Source: Cheiracanthium punctorium (lineage: Eukaryota > Arthropoda > Arachnida > Araneae > Cheiracanthiidae). Taken from it: a stretch of DNA of 64,000 nt. Under the pieces are notes generated by a model, which saw nothing but the letters and a program-made list of their open reading frames with translations, was not told the origin of the DNA and searched no databases. Positions 1-12,107 of this stretch are shown here, piece by piece. The DNA lies in assembly GCA_038373885.1 (NCBI GenBank), contig JAWZYV010013171.1, positions 1 to 64,000 on the forward strand. The letters are read 5' to 3'. The first letter of the stretch is position 1, and the number at the start of each line of letters is the position of its first letter. A program made the position numbers and the translations under genes.

Positions 1-309
1 CCCCCCCTCGTGTGCGAATTTCTTTGTTTCCATTCTGGAGATATACAGGAGGCTTTCATAGATGGCGAGTAATTCAGCAGTAAAGATGGAGAAAAACACA
101 GGCAGAGTATAGCTGCAGGTACGATTACTACCCACGAAGACAAAGCCTACGTGATTTCCACTTTTGGAGCCGTCAGTATATATATCTATGTGTGCGTGTA
201 TCCCCTGGGAGGGGGGGGCGGGGGAGAGATTGGGTGTCTTTCAAGCATCAGTTTCAGTTATGCTTGGAGTCAGAAGAGAAAGAAATTGCACCACGGGATC
301 AATCGCCGG

Positions 310-486
310 AAATGATGACACGGCAAAAGTAGCTTCCAAAATTCGCTACAAACTACTGTTTTTTTATAGCGCGCTACACGCTACACTACTTTTTTAAAAA
401 AGTAGCGCGCTACACTACAAACTACAAAAAAAAGTAGCGGCTACTGTAGTTTCGCTACAAGTAGCGCGCTACTCCCCAGCCCTGAT
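310..486. mobile_element. hAT-like terminus rich in GTAGCGCGCTAC
   Basis: Several inverted copies of GTAGCGCGCTAC followed by CCCAGCCCTG, which looks like the right end of a hAT element. No matching left end or duplication is found. Confidence 0.4.
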
Positions 487-2864
487 TATGAATCGATATA
501 ATCGATTTTGAAAAATCCATTCAAACTTTCGGCACATCGTATTCCAACAGCACACGGAATTCGAAATCTCGAATACTATTCGGATAGTGAAATCGCGATT
601 ATTATTTGAAAAGAAATTGTGAATACTATTCGAATAATGAAAATCGCAAATGCTATTAGAACAGTAAAATGGCGACTACTGTTTGAAGAGTAAAATTCGC
701 AAATATTCACTATTCGATTAATCGATAATTGATTTGGATTTGAACAGTAGTAATCGACTGCAGAAATCATTTTAATGGCACATCACTTGGTTTACCATTA
801 GTATTAGCTCAGAGTGTATTTCGTGAAGAAGTATTATTCACACCAAAAATCCTGCGACGTCTAGAACTTTTCAAAAGAAACAGCCTTATGGTGGGATTCG
901 TCATTCTGAAAATTGTTCACGGGTTTGAAGTCTTGCGAGAAATAAATAAAATATATGAAAAAAAAAAACCATTTGATTAGAATTTTTTTGCAATCGAAAT
1001 CACATATCAGCAGTCGTCAACCTCATCCAAAATGGTGGGTTGTGAGATTATAATAAAGGATTAGAATAATAAAGTTCTAAACTGATATAGAATAGCCCCC
1101 CCCCTTTTTTTTGGGAGGAGGGGGGGGGGCAAAATTCAAAGTTGGTGATTGGAAAATTAGCGAACAGCTGATTAAAAAATTTCAACCTTGATATAGAGTT
1201 AAGCGATAAATAAAAGAATTTACATAGGGAAGCAGGAGACAATACTGTTAGGAGACAGCTTTTCACTTACTTAAAGTGTTCGTTTACTACATTTGTTTCA
1301 AGCTAATGCTGAAACAAACCAAATTTTATTTCGGTAAAGGTTTCTTATTATTAATTATTTTTTTTTTAAACATCAGTGGCAATACGATCTCTTCAGTATA
1401 TGTTTGTGTTAGATTGTTTAAAAAGTTGCATTTTGACTCATTTGGCAATTTTAGAAACATATTCAATTACAAAGCAATGGACGACAATCCAAACATGGCA
1501 TGAAGATGCCACAGTTCAAGTAATCACTGTATTTTCTCAACTTCCCGATATCTGTGGAATTAATTTATAAAAGACGATTGATTACTATTTTATTAAGGGA
1601 AAAAAAACCCATAAAACATGCATACCTGTCATAAAACGTTTATTTTTAAAACGAGTGAGCATTTTCCAAAAGCAGACGCAGTTTTTAAAATTCGCATCTT
1701 CAAAGTGGATAATGGTTTTTTAAGATACGCACGTGCACATCCTTATAAAGAGTGGCGTAGAAGAGGCCATCGCAAACCCTGCTACGCATAGCGGGGGGGG
1801 GGGGGGGTGCAACGGCTAGCCATTAAATTGATTTCGGGAAATTTGTGTATTATAACAAATTTACAATTCAATAAAAACCATTAAAAAAATTCTATTGTTT
1901 GCTAACGGTGTTTCTTTATGTAGTACACTAAAATATATGTTGTATTATGTGACATCCAGAAGAGGGAGGTGGAGCCAAAACAGCGTAATTGCAGGGGGGG
2001 GGGTATTTTCACCCGACGCCACCACTGAAACAAAAACCAATCCTACGATTTCGGCAAGCAGACTGCGTAGCACCTAGCCACCGCAACCTTGACCTAAAAA
2101 CAAGATTGCGGCACATTAAGACAACACAAACAAAACGATGCAACAGAACGAGGAAGTCACAGCTATTCACAAAAAGCATGTATACATTTGCAAAATTGTT
2201 GGTTGAGCTGTTCAAGAGCAAAAGAGGAACGTCCGTTTACCTACTGAAAGAAGGCCTTCATTTTTCTTTATTATTTTTGACCGAAGTCTGCAGAAAGGTT
2301 TATTTATCACTTAGTTTTTGTCCACAGCAGTATAAGCCTGCACCTTAGCTATAAATCCGCGTGCTCACTTCGAGGTTGTTAAACTATCTTGTGGTTCAAG
2401 ATCAAGATCAAAACAGATCAGCGTCAGAAATCCTTTTGAAATTTCTCTTCGTACGTCGTACTGCAACATTCTTGCAAACGACAGATCAATACAAGTTACT
2501 AAACTTCAAGAGAAAATTCCTAAAAATAGACCGTTTCGCTAAAAGCGTCGTCGGTTTTCAGCCAATTTTGCAACGCAACTTTTTACCTCTGAAAAGTTAA
2601 GAATATTTTTTGAGTCGCGACTAGCTTCTCTCACAACCTCTTCGTCTCTGTCAAGAGTCAAGCAACATAACTTCCTTTCTTGGAAGAACAGACCCACTGA
2701 GCTACAGTCAACATACCAATATTCCATTGCTGACCGTTCTCCTCACCAGACGTTTTGAAAAATAAAGGACAGTGATTTTCGAGTACAAACTTTGTAGCAC
2801 TTGCATCCGAAATGATCAGAATTATATAAAGGCCAGCCGCCAAGGCGGCCAGCTTTGCTGCCCC
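487..2864. other. intergenic, no gene seen
   Basis: AT-rich sequence with a CGAATA-type imperfect repeat patch (540-740), a C-run/G-run inverted pair at 1096-1130 and poly-G tracts near 1793 and 1995. The short open frames overlap on both strands and lack domains. Confidence 0.5.
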
Positions 2865-2872
2865 GTACCTAC

Positions 2873-3578
2873 TAGAGATGAGACGGGCTCAGCCCGAGCC
2901 CGAGCCGGGCTCGGGCTCTGTAATTCACAATTGCGTTCGGGCTCGGGCGGGCTCAGGCTCGTGAAAAATTTCTCCTTTATTGAATATACTCCTTTAAACA
3001 GATTTTAAAAAGTGATTTATGAGGAAAATAAAAGTACAGTCAACTCCGGTTATAGTGAATCTCTGGGGACCATCCAATTTCGTCCACTATATCCGAAGTT
3101 CATTAAAACCCAAGTGTCTTCATGATGGATAGAGATACTGTGTGTGAATCGGGACTAATGGTTTGCGTTCACTATATCCGATGGTTCTCTATATCCGGGT
3201 TCACTATAACCGGAGTTGGCTGTACTTATAAAAAAAGTAGCGACACTGGCGCCTAGAAGGAGCGTTAAGCTCTTTGGATATTTCAGAACAGCAGCTTATA
3301 TTCATTAGTTAGTCATGAGATCCGACATTATTTGATAAACATATGGATAAATAAAGAATTAGAAAGTGCATTGAGAGTTTCCAACTATATTTGTCTTTAA
3401 TTTGCACAAACGGCAAAATTCATTGTATTCTATCAATGAAGTAATTGGATTTTTTTTCACCTTTAACTGAAATTTCGGGCTCGGGCTCCGACTTAAATAA
3501 TATTGCTCGGGCTCGGGCGGGCTCGGATTAAAAGTCCTCGGGCTCGGGCTTCAAAAAATGAGCCCGAACTCATCTCTA
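2873..3578. mobile_element. hAT element TAGAGATGAG, rich in CGGGCTCGGGC
   Basis: Ends TAGAGATGAG and CTCATCTCTA, with a perfect 8-bp duplication GTACCTAC at 2865-2872 and 3579-3586. Subterminal sequence repeats GGGCTCGGGC many times on both sides. A Tigger-like MITE is nested at 3037-3232. Confidence 0.9.
3037..3232. mobile_element. pogo/Tigger-like MITE nested in hAT element
   Basis: Inverted termini CAGTCAACTCCGGTTATAG and CTATAACCGGAGTTGGCTG, flanked by TA on both sides. 196 bp, non-coding. Confidence 0.85.
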
Positions 3579-3742
3579 GTACCTACCTTACTGTTCTATA
3601 TACTCTGCAATGTTGACTCAATTTCTGATTTCAATTAAAATCATGTTAGCAGTATCTGTCGTTAAAGTTATTTAGGTTAGGGTTGCTACACCAGGGGTCG
3701 ACGCAGACGAAAATTGGGTCCGTTCACAAAATTGCAATCGAT

Positions 3743-4299
3743 AAAAAAAAAAAAATCTCGGCTGTTCGAGCCTCGTCAGGGGGAGACCCTGAACCCCCCT
3801 AATTTTTTAGTTTCATTATTGCCATATTAAAACGATATTCATTGAGTATGTCATTTTATCGCTCGTCTTTCGCGTATTTCGCCTGGTAACCTTATGTTGA
3901 AATTTTTATGAGTGTAACCTATTTATAGAAAAATACATGTGAAGCATATTCTACAGCTTACGAAATAGTGTAACAATAGATTAAAGCTGTTGTGAACTAA
4001 TAGTATGTAAATATATGTAAAAAAGACATGTGAAGCATATTCTACAGCTTACGAAATATTGTAATAATAGATTAAAGCTGTTGTGAACTAATAGTATTTA
4101 AATATATGTAAAAAATACATGTGAAGCATATTCTACAGCTTACGAAATAGTGTAACAATAGATTAAAGCTGTTGTGAACTAATAGTATTTAAATACATGT
4201 AAAATTATGTCGCTTTTTTGGGACACATTTTTCAATAAAGGGTGTTGAGAGATAAAATGACATAGTCATTTAAAAAAAAAAAAAAAAAAAAAAAAAACC
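3743..4299 (+). mobile_element. poly(A)-tailed retro-insertion with 20-bp target duplication
   Basis: Flanked by a perfect 20-bp repeat, TTCACAAAATTGCAATCGAT, at 3723-3742 and 4300-4319. It ends with AATAAA (4234-4239) and then a run of about 26 A from 4272, the signature of a reverse-transcribed polyadenylated RNA. The body includes three tandem 91-bp units. No ORF or known family is recognised. Confidence 0.8.
3935..4207 (+). repeat. three 91-bp tandem units
   Basis: Units start at 3935, 4026 and 4117 with ACATGTGAAGCATATTCTAC and differ at only a few bases, so amplification is recent or conserved. Confidence 0.9.
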
Positions 4300-4524
4300 T
4301 TCACAAAATTGCAATCGATTAAAACGGCATTTCAATGACATTTTACACTTACATTTCAATCTGTTTCATCAATTATTTTAACAAAAAGAGTAACTTTTAT
4401 TAAAATTGGCATGAAAATTCACAAAATAAGTGTTGAAATTCACTAAATTAAGTACTGGAATTCACAAAAATAAGCAATTTTCACAAAAATGGGACCCTCG
4501 AAAAAATTCCTGGATCGATCCTTG

Positions 4525-6103
4525 TTACACATTTTGGATGCCATCATAAATGCCAATGTTGAAACTGCAAATGGCTAAAATGTGCTATAGCCCAATGCAT
4601 GGCGACATTTTTTAGATGGACGATTCATGCGCCAAGTCTTGTCAATTCGATATTTTAAAGCCGCGAAAAATCTTGCATTTTTGTGTATCCATTACTGTTA
4701 TTTTGTAATCCAGCTAATGCGTGACACAGGCACGCTCCATTGGACTGTTCATTTGGATTCTTGCACATGCGTTATTGTTATTGCACTCATGTTTACATCT
4801 AGCTGTTGCCGTTCGCAGTGTGGAAATATCGTCGATTTTGGTTCCGCATATGTTAGCGTATTATATAAGTAGACGCTCCCACAGCCTGATCATACTGGGG
4901 GCGCCTTTACTATCACAAGCATATTAAACCATTTTCGACCGCCGTTGCGTTTTTGCGACGTAAAGCATTTTTAAAGGTTTCCAAAATTGAATTTTAAAAT
5001 TACGTACATATTTATACTTGATCAAGATTACATATTTACAAATTCGTTTTATTTTAATATTTGTAACCCATCTGTAGTATTAGCTCATATGGACGCTAAG
5101 TCAGGGATGGCTATTACATTAGCATTCGTGCCAAGTTTGGGCATGGTAAGAAATTTTCCTGGACCGATAAAACATTTGTATGTATTTTTTTTCTTCTTTA
5201 AAAACACAAAACACAACGCACTGGTAATCGAAAAAAAAAAATGCATTTTAACTAACAGCAGTTTTCAGACTTTGATTAAATCGCATTTAACCACCCAAAA
5301 AGTATGTCTCCAACTTGAAATAGTGATGGACAATCATGAATCGTGTAACTAATATTACAGGGGAAATTCAGTTTTTTTAAAATTATTATTTTAAAAATGG
5401 ATTTCTAATCTTGATAATCGGGGTCGCCAATTTTTCGGGGACCCCTCGCTATTGCTCCCTGCAGGCGCGTAGCCAGGAAAAAATTTCGGGGGGGGGGGAT
5501 ATGAACTGATATCTGTATAAATAGACGTAATTTCATCACTAATCCAAAAATTTCGGGGGGGGATATATCCCGATATCCCCCCCCCCCCCCCCGGCTACCT
5601 TACCCGTGTGATAATCGGACTCTGAAGATACTACTGCGTGAACTGTTGTTTTTTTGTTTTTACCACACTACTTTTACGATACAACATGCCACATACCTTT
5701 ATCGTCAGACCATTCCTTGGCAGACCATAAAAAAAAAAAAGAAAAGTTTGACAGAATTATCCCCCCATCCTTTCAATTTTTTTGTGCAATAACTGCTTCT
5801 GGAAACAGGTTCTTATCGGAGATTTTTTTTTTTTTCCCAGAGAAAGAAAAAAAAATGACCCCAACACGCAATGATAACTGGAAGGCGACACAAACCTGCT
5901 CATGGTATGGATGAAAATACCACTGCACTCAAAAACATTTTGACTCGACTAAAAGCGTTCCGTGAAGCCATTGTAACTCGATAATCAGACCCAATTTAAA
6001 CAGGAACGTCAAATCAAGCAAAACGCATCGATTACAAAACACTTTCCAACACAATTGCCCTTTATGTACATACATATTTGCCTAACCCGAAACCAATCTC
6101 ACG
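4525..6103. other. intergenic apart from the hAT MITE at 5462
   Basis: Frames of 70-120 codons (for example 4987-5352) are low-complexity or T-rich and show no family resemblance. Confidence 0.45.
5462..5603. mobile_element. CAGGCGCGTAGCC hAT MITE, degenerate
   Basis: CAGGCGCGTAGCCAGGAAAA, then GATATGAACTGATATCTG, and a G/C-run right end. Same family as 8994-9123 and 26310-26442. The right terminus is eroded. Confidence 0.65.
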
Positions 6104-6579
6104 TTAACCCTTTAAAACGCAGTGTTCCCGCTCTGGGAACACCAAACTCTGACGTTTTGACTATTGCCAGTCACGAAGAATAGATTGGATTTTTATAAAA
6201 ATAGTTGCGGGTGACATAGCTCCACAAGAATCCTTTACTTTTTAGCACGTCATTTCCCGTAAAAAAATGGTCACGCAGCACTGGCATCTGCTGAAAAATG
6301 GAAGAATGCGAGAACAGCGGAATAGATTGCCCAATGCTGAAAAGAGGGCAGACGTTGCCATCGCTCGACTTAACTACCAGCAAGATGGCGGACGATCGAA
6401 ACGTTCATCGCGTGCCACAGATCGAGAGACCCCTTTTTTGACGCAGCTGGCTGCGCGGCACAGGGGGGTCTCTAGATCTGTGACACGCGATGAACGTTTC
6501 GATCGTCCGCCATCTTGCTGTTAGTTAAGTCGAGCGATGGCAACGGCTGCCCTTTTTTTCAGCATTGGGAAAGGGTTAA
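6104..6579 (+). mobile_element. TTAA hairpin MITE, copy 1
   Basis: Flanked by TTAA. It starts CCCTTTAAAACGCAGTG, carries the subterminal hairpin GTGTTCCCGCTCTGGGAACAC, and has two inverted arms around AAGATGGCGGACGATCGAAA. The right end is shortened: the GCGCCTCAAAGGG terminus is missing and the element ends GGGAAAGGGTTAA. Non-autonomous and piggyBac-like by its TTAA target and CCCTTT ends. Confidence 0.85.
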
Positions 6580-7110
6580 GTATTTCTTTCGATCACCGTC
6601 ATTAGATAGTAATCTACTGCTATGCATCTGCCGGCTGATCTGCTACTGTAAGCTTTAATTTAGGCCAAGAGTGATAGTGCGGAAAATAGTCAAAATTTGT
6701 ATCTTGTTGGATGTAAATCAAATCAAAGTTATGAAGACTCCTATCGGCAAATAGGGCTATATGTTGTTATTAGCCGCCAAACTTTGTGACCGTTCAGAGA
6801 CATTTTCGATACAATCTTCAAAAGTTGTATTGCGATTCATGTTATTTTACAACACCTCATGAAAAAGCTAAAAATGCTGTGTCCATCCTTTTAGATGGAA
6901 GAATCAGATGCAATAAACGTCTTAAGAATGTTATTGTGCTTGGTTTGAATGAATTTCTCTAAACTTCTATAGACCGTAATGGTATTGGAATTTGCTTAGT
7001 GTGTGCTCCTGTAAAAAGAACTATAAATGCTACGTGCAGTTTTTCTGAAGGAGAATATTATTTTCTAAACTTCAATTGACGGAAAGATTAAAAATAGAAC
7101 CAAATAAATA
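6580..7110. other. intergenic, no feature seen
   Basis: No repeat ends or coding signal are recognised. Confidence 0.4.
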
Positions 7111-7190
7111 CAGTAGAACTTCTTAAAATTTTCCAAACTCCGGAATTTCTATAATTCTGACGAAATTCGGCTTTAAAATCATAAAATTAA
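7111..7190 (+). mobile_element. pogo/Tigger-like terminus
   Basis: TA followed by CAGTAGAACTTCTTAAAATT and AAATTCGGCTTTAAAATC, paired with the similar terminus at 42273. The other end may lie near 7700-7790, where inverted-looking fragments (GGAAATTTCTGTTATTCGG) occur, but the boundary is unclear. Confidence 0.45.
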
Positions 7191-7321
7191 ATCAGTATTC
7201 AATCGAAAGTGTTTTTTCCACCCTTATATCCTTTCATCATAGAAATAGATGGTGTACTAAACACAAGATCGCTTACCTCTCTAATTTACTTATCTTCTTA
7301 ACCTCTAGTAATTACAAGAAG

Positions 7322-7495
7322 CAGTGGCGTAGCCAGAAATTTTTCATGGGGGGGGGACTACTGCAAGTCACATATATGTGTACGTGTGTGTGATAAGGGA
7401 GTGAAGAATATACATTTTGTATGGCAAAAATTTCCTCATGGGGGTTGTGACCCCCCTTATCCCCCCCCCCCACGTTACGTCCCTAACAAGAAGCA
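7322..7495. mobile_element. CAGTGGCGTAGCCAG hAT MITE
   Basis: Perfect 8-bp duplication ACAAGAAG at 7314-7321 and 7496-7503. The interior shares TGCCATACAAAATGTATATTC-type sequence with the copies at 11879, 35044 and 56385, in reverse orientation. Confidence 0.85.
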
Positions 7496-8151
7496 TACAT
7501 TCTAAAATTTGAAAAAAAAAATCATGCATCACAAACCGAAATTTAAACAATAGCTGCTTTTATTAGACATGTTTTCTAAAAAATTATCTTTGTATGTATA
7601 ATTCCTCAATAAATATGTTTTATTTTTCATTTATACTCTTAAAAAAAAAAAAAAAAGACAAGGTTTTTCTTGAATTAACTTTTCACAGATCGCGCTTTTT
7701 TATAATTCATATTTAAGGATTTCTAAAATCTGGAAATTTCTGTTATTCGGAATCGGTAAATTTCCAGCGGAATTCTGATGCTCTAAGTATATGAAGGCAA
7801 AACGCGTCCGCCCAGCTAGCCCCCTCCCCACCACCACAAAAAAAAAAAAAAAATGAAACAGAAAAACATCATTTTGCTGCATTTTGGTATGAGTAATCCT
7901 GTTTGACAAAGGCATTTTGGGAAACCTGGTTCCTCCTCCGCTAAAGCCAAACAAAACTGCAGCTAAAATAAGTGGTGACGTCATTCGCACTCAACTTAAC
8001 CCCAGGAAGACAGAAACAAAGAAAAGACGCAACGGGAAGAATAATAATGGCTTCGAAAAGTTACATTACTCCAGAGATATTAAGTTGCAAACGTGATGGA
8101 TGAGGCACTTGGCCGGCTGTATGTATCAAGTTCCGCTATTCATCAAAACTC

Positions 8152-8306
8152 TTAACCCTTTGACGCGCAGTGTACCCGCTCTGGGAACACCAAACTCTGA
8201 CGTTTTCACTGTTGTCAGTCACGAAGAATAGATTGGATTTCTATAAAAATAGTTGTGGGTGACATAGCTCCACGAGAATCCTTTACTTTTTGGCACGTCA
8301 TTTCCC

Positions 8307-8343
<37 letters not shown>

Positions 8344-8591
8344 TCGCGGTTATTTAACAGCACTGACATCTGCTGAAAAATGGAAGAATGTGAGAACGGC
8401 TGAATAGATTGCCCAATGCTGAAAAAAGGGCAGCCGTTCGGCACAGCCAGCTGCGTCAAAAAAGGGTCTCTAGATCTGTGGCACGCGATGAACGTTTCGA
8501 TCGTCCGCCATCTTGCTGATAGTTAAGTCGAGCGATGGCAACGGCTGCTCTTTTTCCAGCATTGGGAAAAGGTTGCGCCTCAAAGGGTTAA
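8152..8591 (+). mobile_element. TTAA hairpin MITE, copy 2
   Basis: TTAA-flanked with both termini recognisable. Most of the left hairpin arm is deleted, so the sequence jumps from GGGCAGCCGTT straight to GGCACAGCCAGCTG. It contains an A run of more than 30 bases at about 8310-8340 that replaces a short A tract in other copies. Confidence 0.85.
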
Positions 8592-8814
8592 AATTCAATC
8601 TCGCAGATTTTGTTACTTTTAAAGACTACCACGAAATTTCCAAATACTTCTGTCAGAAACTGAGCAAAAACATGCACAGTGAGTTGTCATTTCAGTGAAG
8701 TAAGTTACACAGATCTACTGCATGCAATAAAGACCCTTTGTTCAGTCAGTAATATTCAGCAGAACTGGCGAGTTTAAGGGGACTTTAAATAACAAAAGGC
8801 TGCTGAAAAAACAC

Positions 8815-8912
8815 TCAAAATACTGGTGTTAAACGATAAAGTAATTAAAAAACTTTGTAAAAAACACACATAAGAAGTATGTGTGTTTTTTACAAAGTTT
8901 TTTAATTACTTT
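8815..8912. mobile_element. short fold-back retro-like element, copy 1
   Basis: Flanked by the 14-bp duplication AACAAAAGGCTGCT (8801-8814 and 8913-8926). It includes a perfect hairpin with 35-bp arms (8838-8872 and 8878-8912). Shares AACACTCAAAATACTGGTGT with the element at 32287. Confidence 0.8.
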
Positions 8913-8993
8913 AACAAAAGGCTGCTTTGATTAAATTCCCTTTATACTAGTCTTGCAACAGAAAATTATTTTTTTTTAGGGAGAGCTCAGAAC

Positions 8994-9123
8994 CAGGCGC
9001 GTAGAAAGGAAAATTTTTCGGGTGGGGTGGGGGGATATGAACTTATATGTGTATAAATAAAAGGAATTTCGTCACTAATCCAAAAATTTCGGGAGGGGGG
9101 GGGATATCCTTGCTACGCCCCTG
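8994..9123. mobile_element. CAGGCGCGTAG hAT MITE
   Basis: Termini CAGGCGCGTAG and CTACGCCCCTG, with flanking 8-mers CTCAGAAC and CTCAGGAC (one mismatch). Confidence 0.8.
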
Positions 9124-9450
9124 CTCAGGACACATCCTTCCAGGTTCCATAGTTACTAAACAACGTTTTACGTGAAAATAGGCATCAGCAGATTCTCTAC
9201 TACAATTTTTAAGCGTCAGTTTAGGTCACCCACAATGTCAGAATTGTTTTTTTTAACAAATTGATAGGAAAATTCAATAATAAGTATTTAACCCTTTCAG
9301 ATTTTTCGTCCACAAAAGTTACGTATACTATCGTACAGGGTGGATGCTTTATTGTGTGCACATAAAGAAGAACCATGTTTTCATAAAAAATTAATAAGGA
9401 TTTTTTGTTTTAATTTTTTTAATTACAAATTTAATCTCTATTGTCGAAAG

Positions 9451-10970
9451 CAGAGGCGCAGAGAGCCATGTCGGGGCCCGGGGATAAGATCTTCAGGGTC
9501 CCTGTTAGGGATGCAACGGATATGCTGCAAACATACTGCACCCGGCCAATATGCCGGATAACTGGCAGTAGCCGGATATTACAAATATCTGGCAGTACAT
9601 CCGGCCTAAAATTATGTACTGAGAAATAACATAAATAAACATAATAAATGAATAAATTCTAAAAACTGCAGTAATAAAAAATTAGAAAAAAAAAGTTTGG
9701 TGAAAATATTTTGTTTTCAATGTTTTTTAGAATGCATTTTTATCATGTATAGAAAATGAGGGGAGGGGGGGAGAATAAAGTACTTCTACATTTTTCTTAA
9801 GATTTCCCCCATAAATTGACCCTGCTTATGAGAATAGTACTTGCTGTAGTACTGCTGGCTGCTGAGAAAATGTCACCCCCCCCCAACCCCAATTTTGAAA
9901 AAGTAAGGAAATTTGTTACATTGAATGACATTGTTATTTGTATCATCAGCTTCAATTGCAGTAAAACTGGTACTCATTTCATGGAAACAATCCCAAAAAG
10001 ATTTCCGAATTTTGAATTGAATGATTTGAAACTAATGAGAAAATTTAAAGAAAGTAATAAATAGCTGAATGATCTAAGAAAACTAGTGAAAATAATACAG
10101 AAAAAGAAGAAAACATACTGCTGTTGGATATCCGATTGAAAGTTTGACAGGATATTCGGTATCAGGCCAAATTGATATCCGTTGCATCACTAGTCCCTGT
10201 ACTACCCAGAAACCTTTTGATCTTTTAGTACATCAATCCTTTATTCACAATTGAAATTATTAAATTATTATAATTAATACAATTAAAATTATTAGTAATT
10301 TAAAAGTATTATACTCTGATAAACATCCATGCTCTGAAAAATATAAACATTTTGTTTTGAAGGTTTCGTCACCACCATAGAGAAACTATCTGGTACGTAA
10401 ACAACATATTTGCAAGGCTGTGTCCTCAGTAATGGAATAAATAATGTTGTTATTCATACTACCATTTAAGCAGGCGGCCGAAAACAATTTCAGAAGTCCA
10501 AAAAAAAAAGGGGGGAAATCAAAATTTCTCAGTGCAAATCTAACATTTTGTTAACGAAAAGTCAAAATTTCAGAGGTTGAGTTGTACCCAAATTCTCTTC
10601 TCTAACCCCGCCTTTTCTTCCGTTATCTAACAATGTGTAAAAATTATTGTTAAATAAACCTTTTCTAGCACTCAGGGCAAACCGTTGAATGATACCATCA
10701 AAGTCTACTTTTCTTGAAAAAGAATACTCAATCACTAACACCCTCGTTGCTGTCAAATTTGTGGATTGTGCTAACTGTATTTTTGTAATTTCATTGAAAA
10801 ATTAATTTGAAACTTCAGGGAGCTTAATTTGTATTTGGTCCTCTTTTTTTTTTACACAAAAGTAACAACATGCAATTAAGTATTATTTATAAAACAGCCA
10901 AAGGGGGCCCTTCACAAGGTGGGGCCCAGGGATTTTTCCCCTGCTCCCCCTCCATCTCTCTGCGCCACTG
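9451..10970. mobile_element. 1.5-kb hAT element CAGAGGCGCAGAGAG with nested hAT
   Basis: Termini CAGAGGCGCAGAGAG and CTCTCTGCGCCACTG, with perfect duplication GTCGAAAG at 9443-9450 and 10971-10978. About half its length is the nested element at 9506-10192. No transposase is recognised. Confidence 0.88.
9506..10192. mobile_element. hAT element TAGGGATGCAACGGATA, nested
   Basis: Termini TAGGGATGCAACGGATAT and ATATCCGTTGCATCACTA, with perfect duplication GTCCCTGT at 9498-9505 and 10193-10200. Confidence 0.9.
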
Positions 10971-11878
10971 GTCGAAAGATACATTATTTAATTAAAATAT
11001 AAGTTATTTAATCAAGTCTGAAAGGGTTTAGGAGTTAAAAGTTGGTGCCCCGAATCCGAAAGAATTAACCGAAATTTAGAATCCGAGTTACTGCAAAAAA
11101 TTTTATTATCTCCCATCTATATTTAAAAAAATAAATACCCACACTACACTACATGGTGTGAAACGGCAAAAATAAGGCGCTTTACCCATATTCTTGTCGA
11201 AAACGAGAAAGGTAAAGTCTATGGAAGAAATATTCCATATTTTTAGGGCAAACATCACTCGCACGTGCAAACGCCCGATCTCAAAAGCAATCAGTGCCGC
11301 CGAAGCAAAGAAAAAGAACTGAATAATAATAATAAAAAATATGAGTATTCCAAAACACTGCCCTTTCAACCCATTTCCCGGCATCTGCAAATTTTTCTCT
11401 AAGTCTTTTAGTGAAGCAGATGACAAGATCCACACGAACATCCAATTAATTTAGCATGGAACGAAAAGAAATATTCCGTGGATGCGGGAAATTTCGTTTA
11501 TCAGACCGGAAATGGCGTGCAGAGACGGCGCGTTGGGAAAACAAGTAGCGAGCTACAACCAAACGAAAGAAGCGTTGGAATTAATGGCTCATAAAATAAA
11601 ATAAAAAAGAATGATCTCCGGCAGTCTTGAGATTTTTCATCCCGCAATGAGGAGTAATAAAATTGTTCGCAGAGTTAACAGTAGCGACCGGAACGCGATT
11701 GAAATTTCTTCTTGTTAAGTTACCGTACATATGGAACATTCATTGAACGTCGCGTCGATGGGGCATCTCAATTAGAGCTCATCCGGGGCTCTTCCCGGTA
11801 GCAGACATTTGCTTGAATAGGCAGGGCTACCCCGTGCTCCCAAGAACTTAATTCTCGTTATTAATAATATCAATCATT

Positions 11879-12046
11879 CAGGGGCGTAGCCAAGGGGGGG
11901 GTTTGGGGGGTCATAACCCCCCCCCCCCATGAGGAATTTTTTGCCATACAAAATGTATTCTTCACTACATTGTCACACCCACGTATACATATGAGTTGTA
12001 GTAGTCGTAACCCCCCCTCCATGAACAATTTCTGGCTACGCCCCTG
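11879..12046. mobile_element. CAGGGGCGTAGCCA hAT MITE
   Basis: Termini CAGGGGCGTAGCCA and TGGCTACGCCCCTG, with perfect duplication CAATCATT at 11871-11878 and 12047-12054. Confidence 0.92.
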
Positions 12047-12107
12047 CAATCATTATTTCTGAGCACGAAGTTCCCTTTGGCCAATTCTCGTAAATAGGGG
12101 CCTGGAG

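Larger units (their letters stand above)
3692..4524. mobile_element. hAT-like element, CAGGGGTCGACGCAGACG family
   Basis: Left CAGGGGTCGACGCAGACG, right CCTGGATCGATCCTTG, with flanks TGCTACAC and TGTTACAC approximating a duplication. A related degenerate copy lies at 44120-44339. It hosts a poly(A)-tailed insertion. Confidence 0.6.

Noticed and set aside
3935..4207. CRISPR-like regular repeat
   Set aside because: Three contiguous 91-bp tandem units without spacers in animal DNA.
4987..5352. 121-codon frame
   Set aside because: Contains a poly-Phe stretch from a T run and no recognisable motif.
8305..8342. Long A run as a retrotransposon tail
   Set aside because: It sits inside a TTAA MITE at a place where other copies have a short A tract, so it is a homopolymer expansion.
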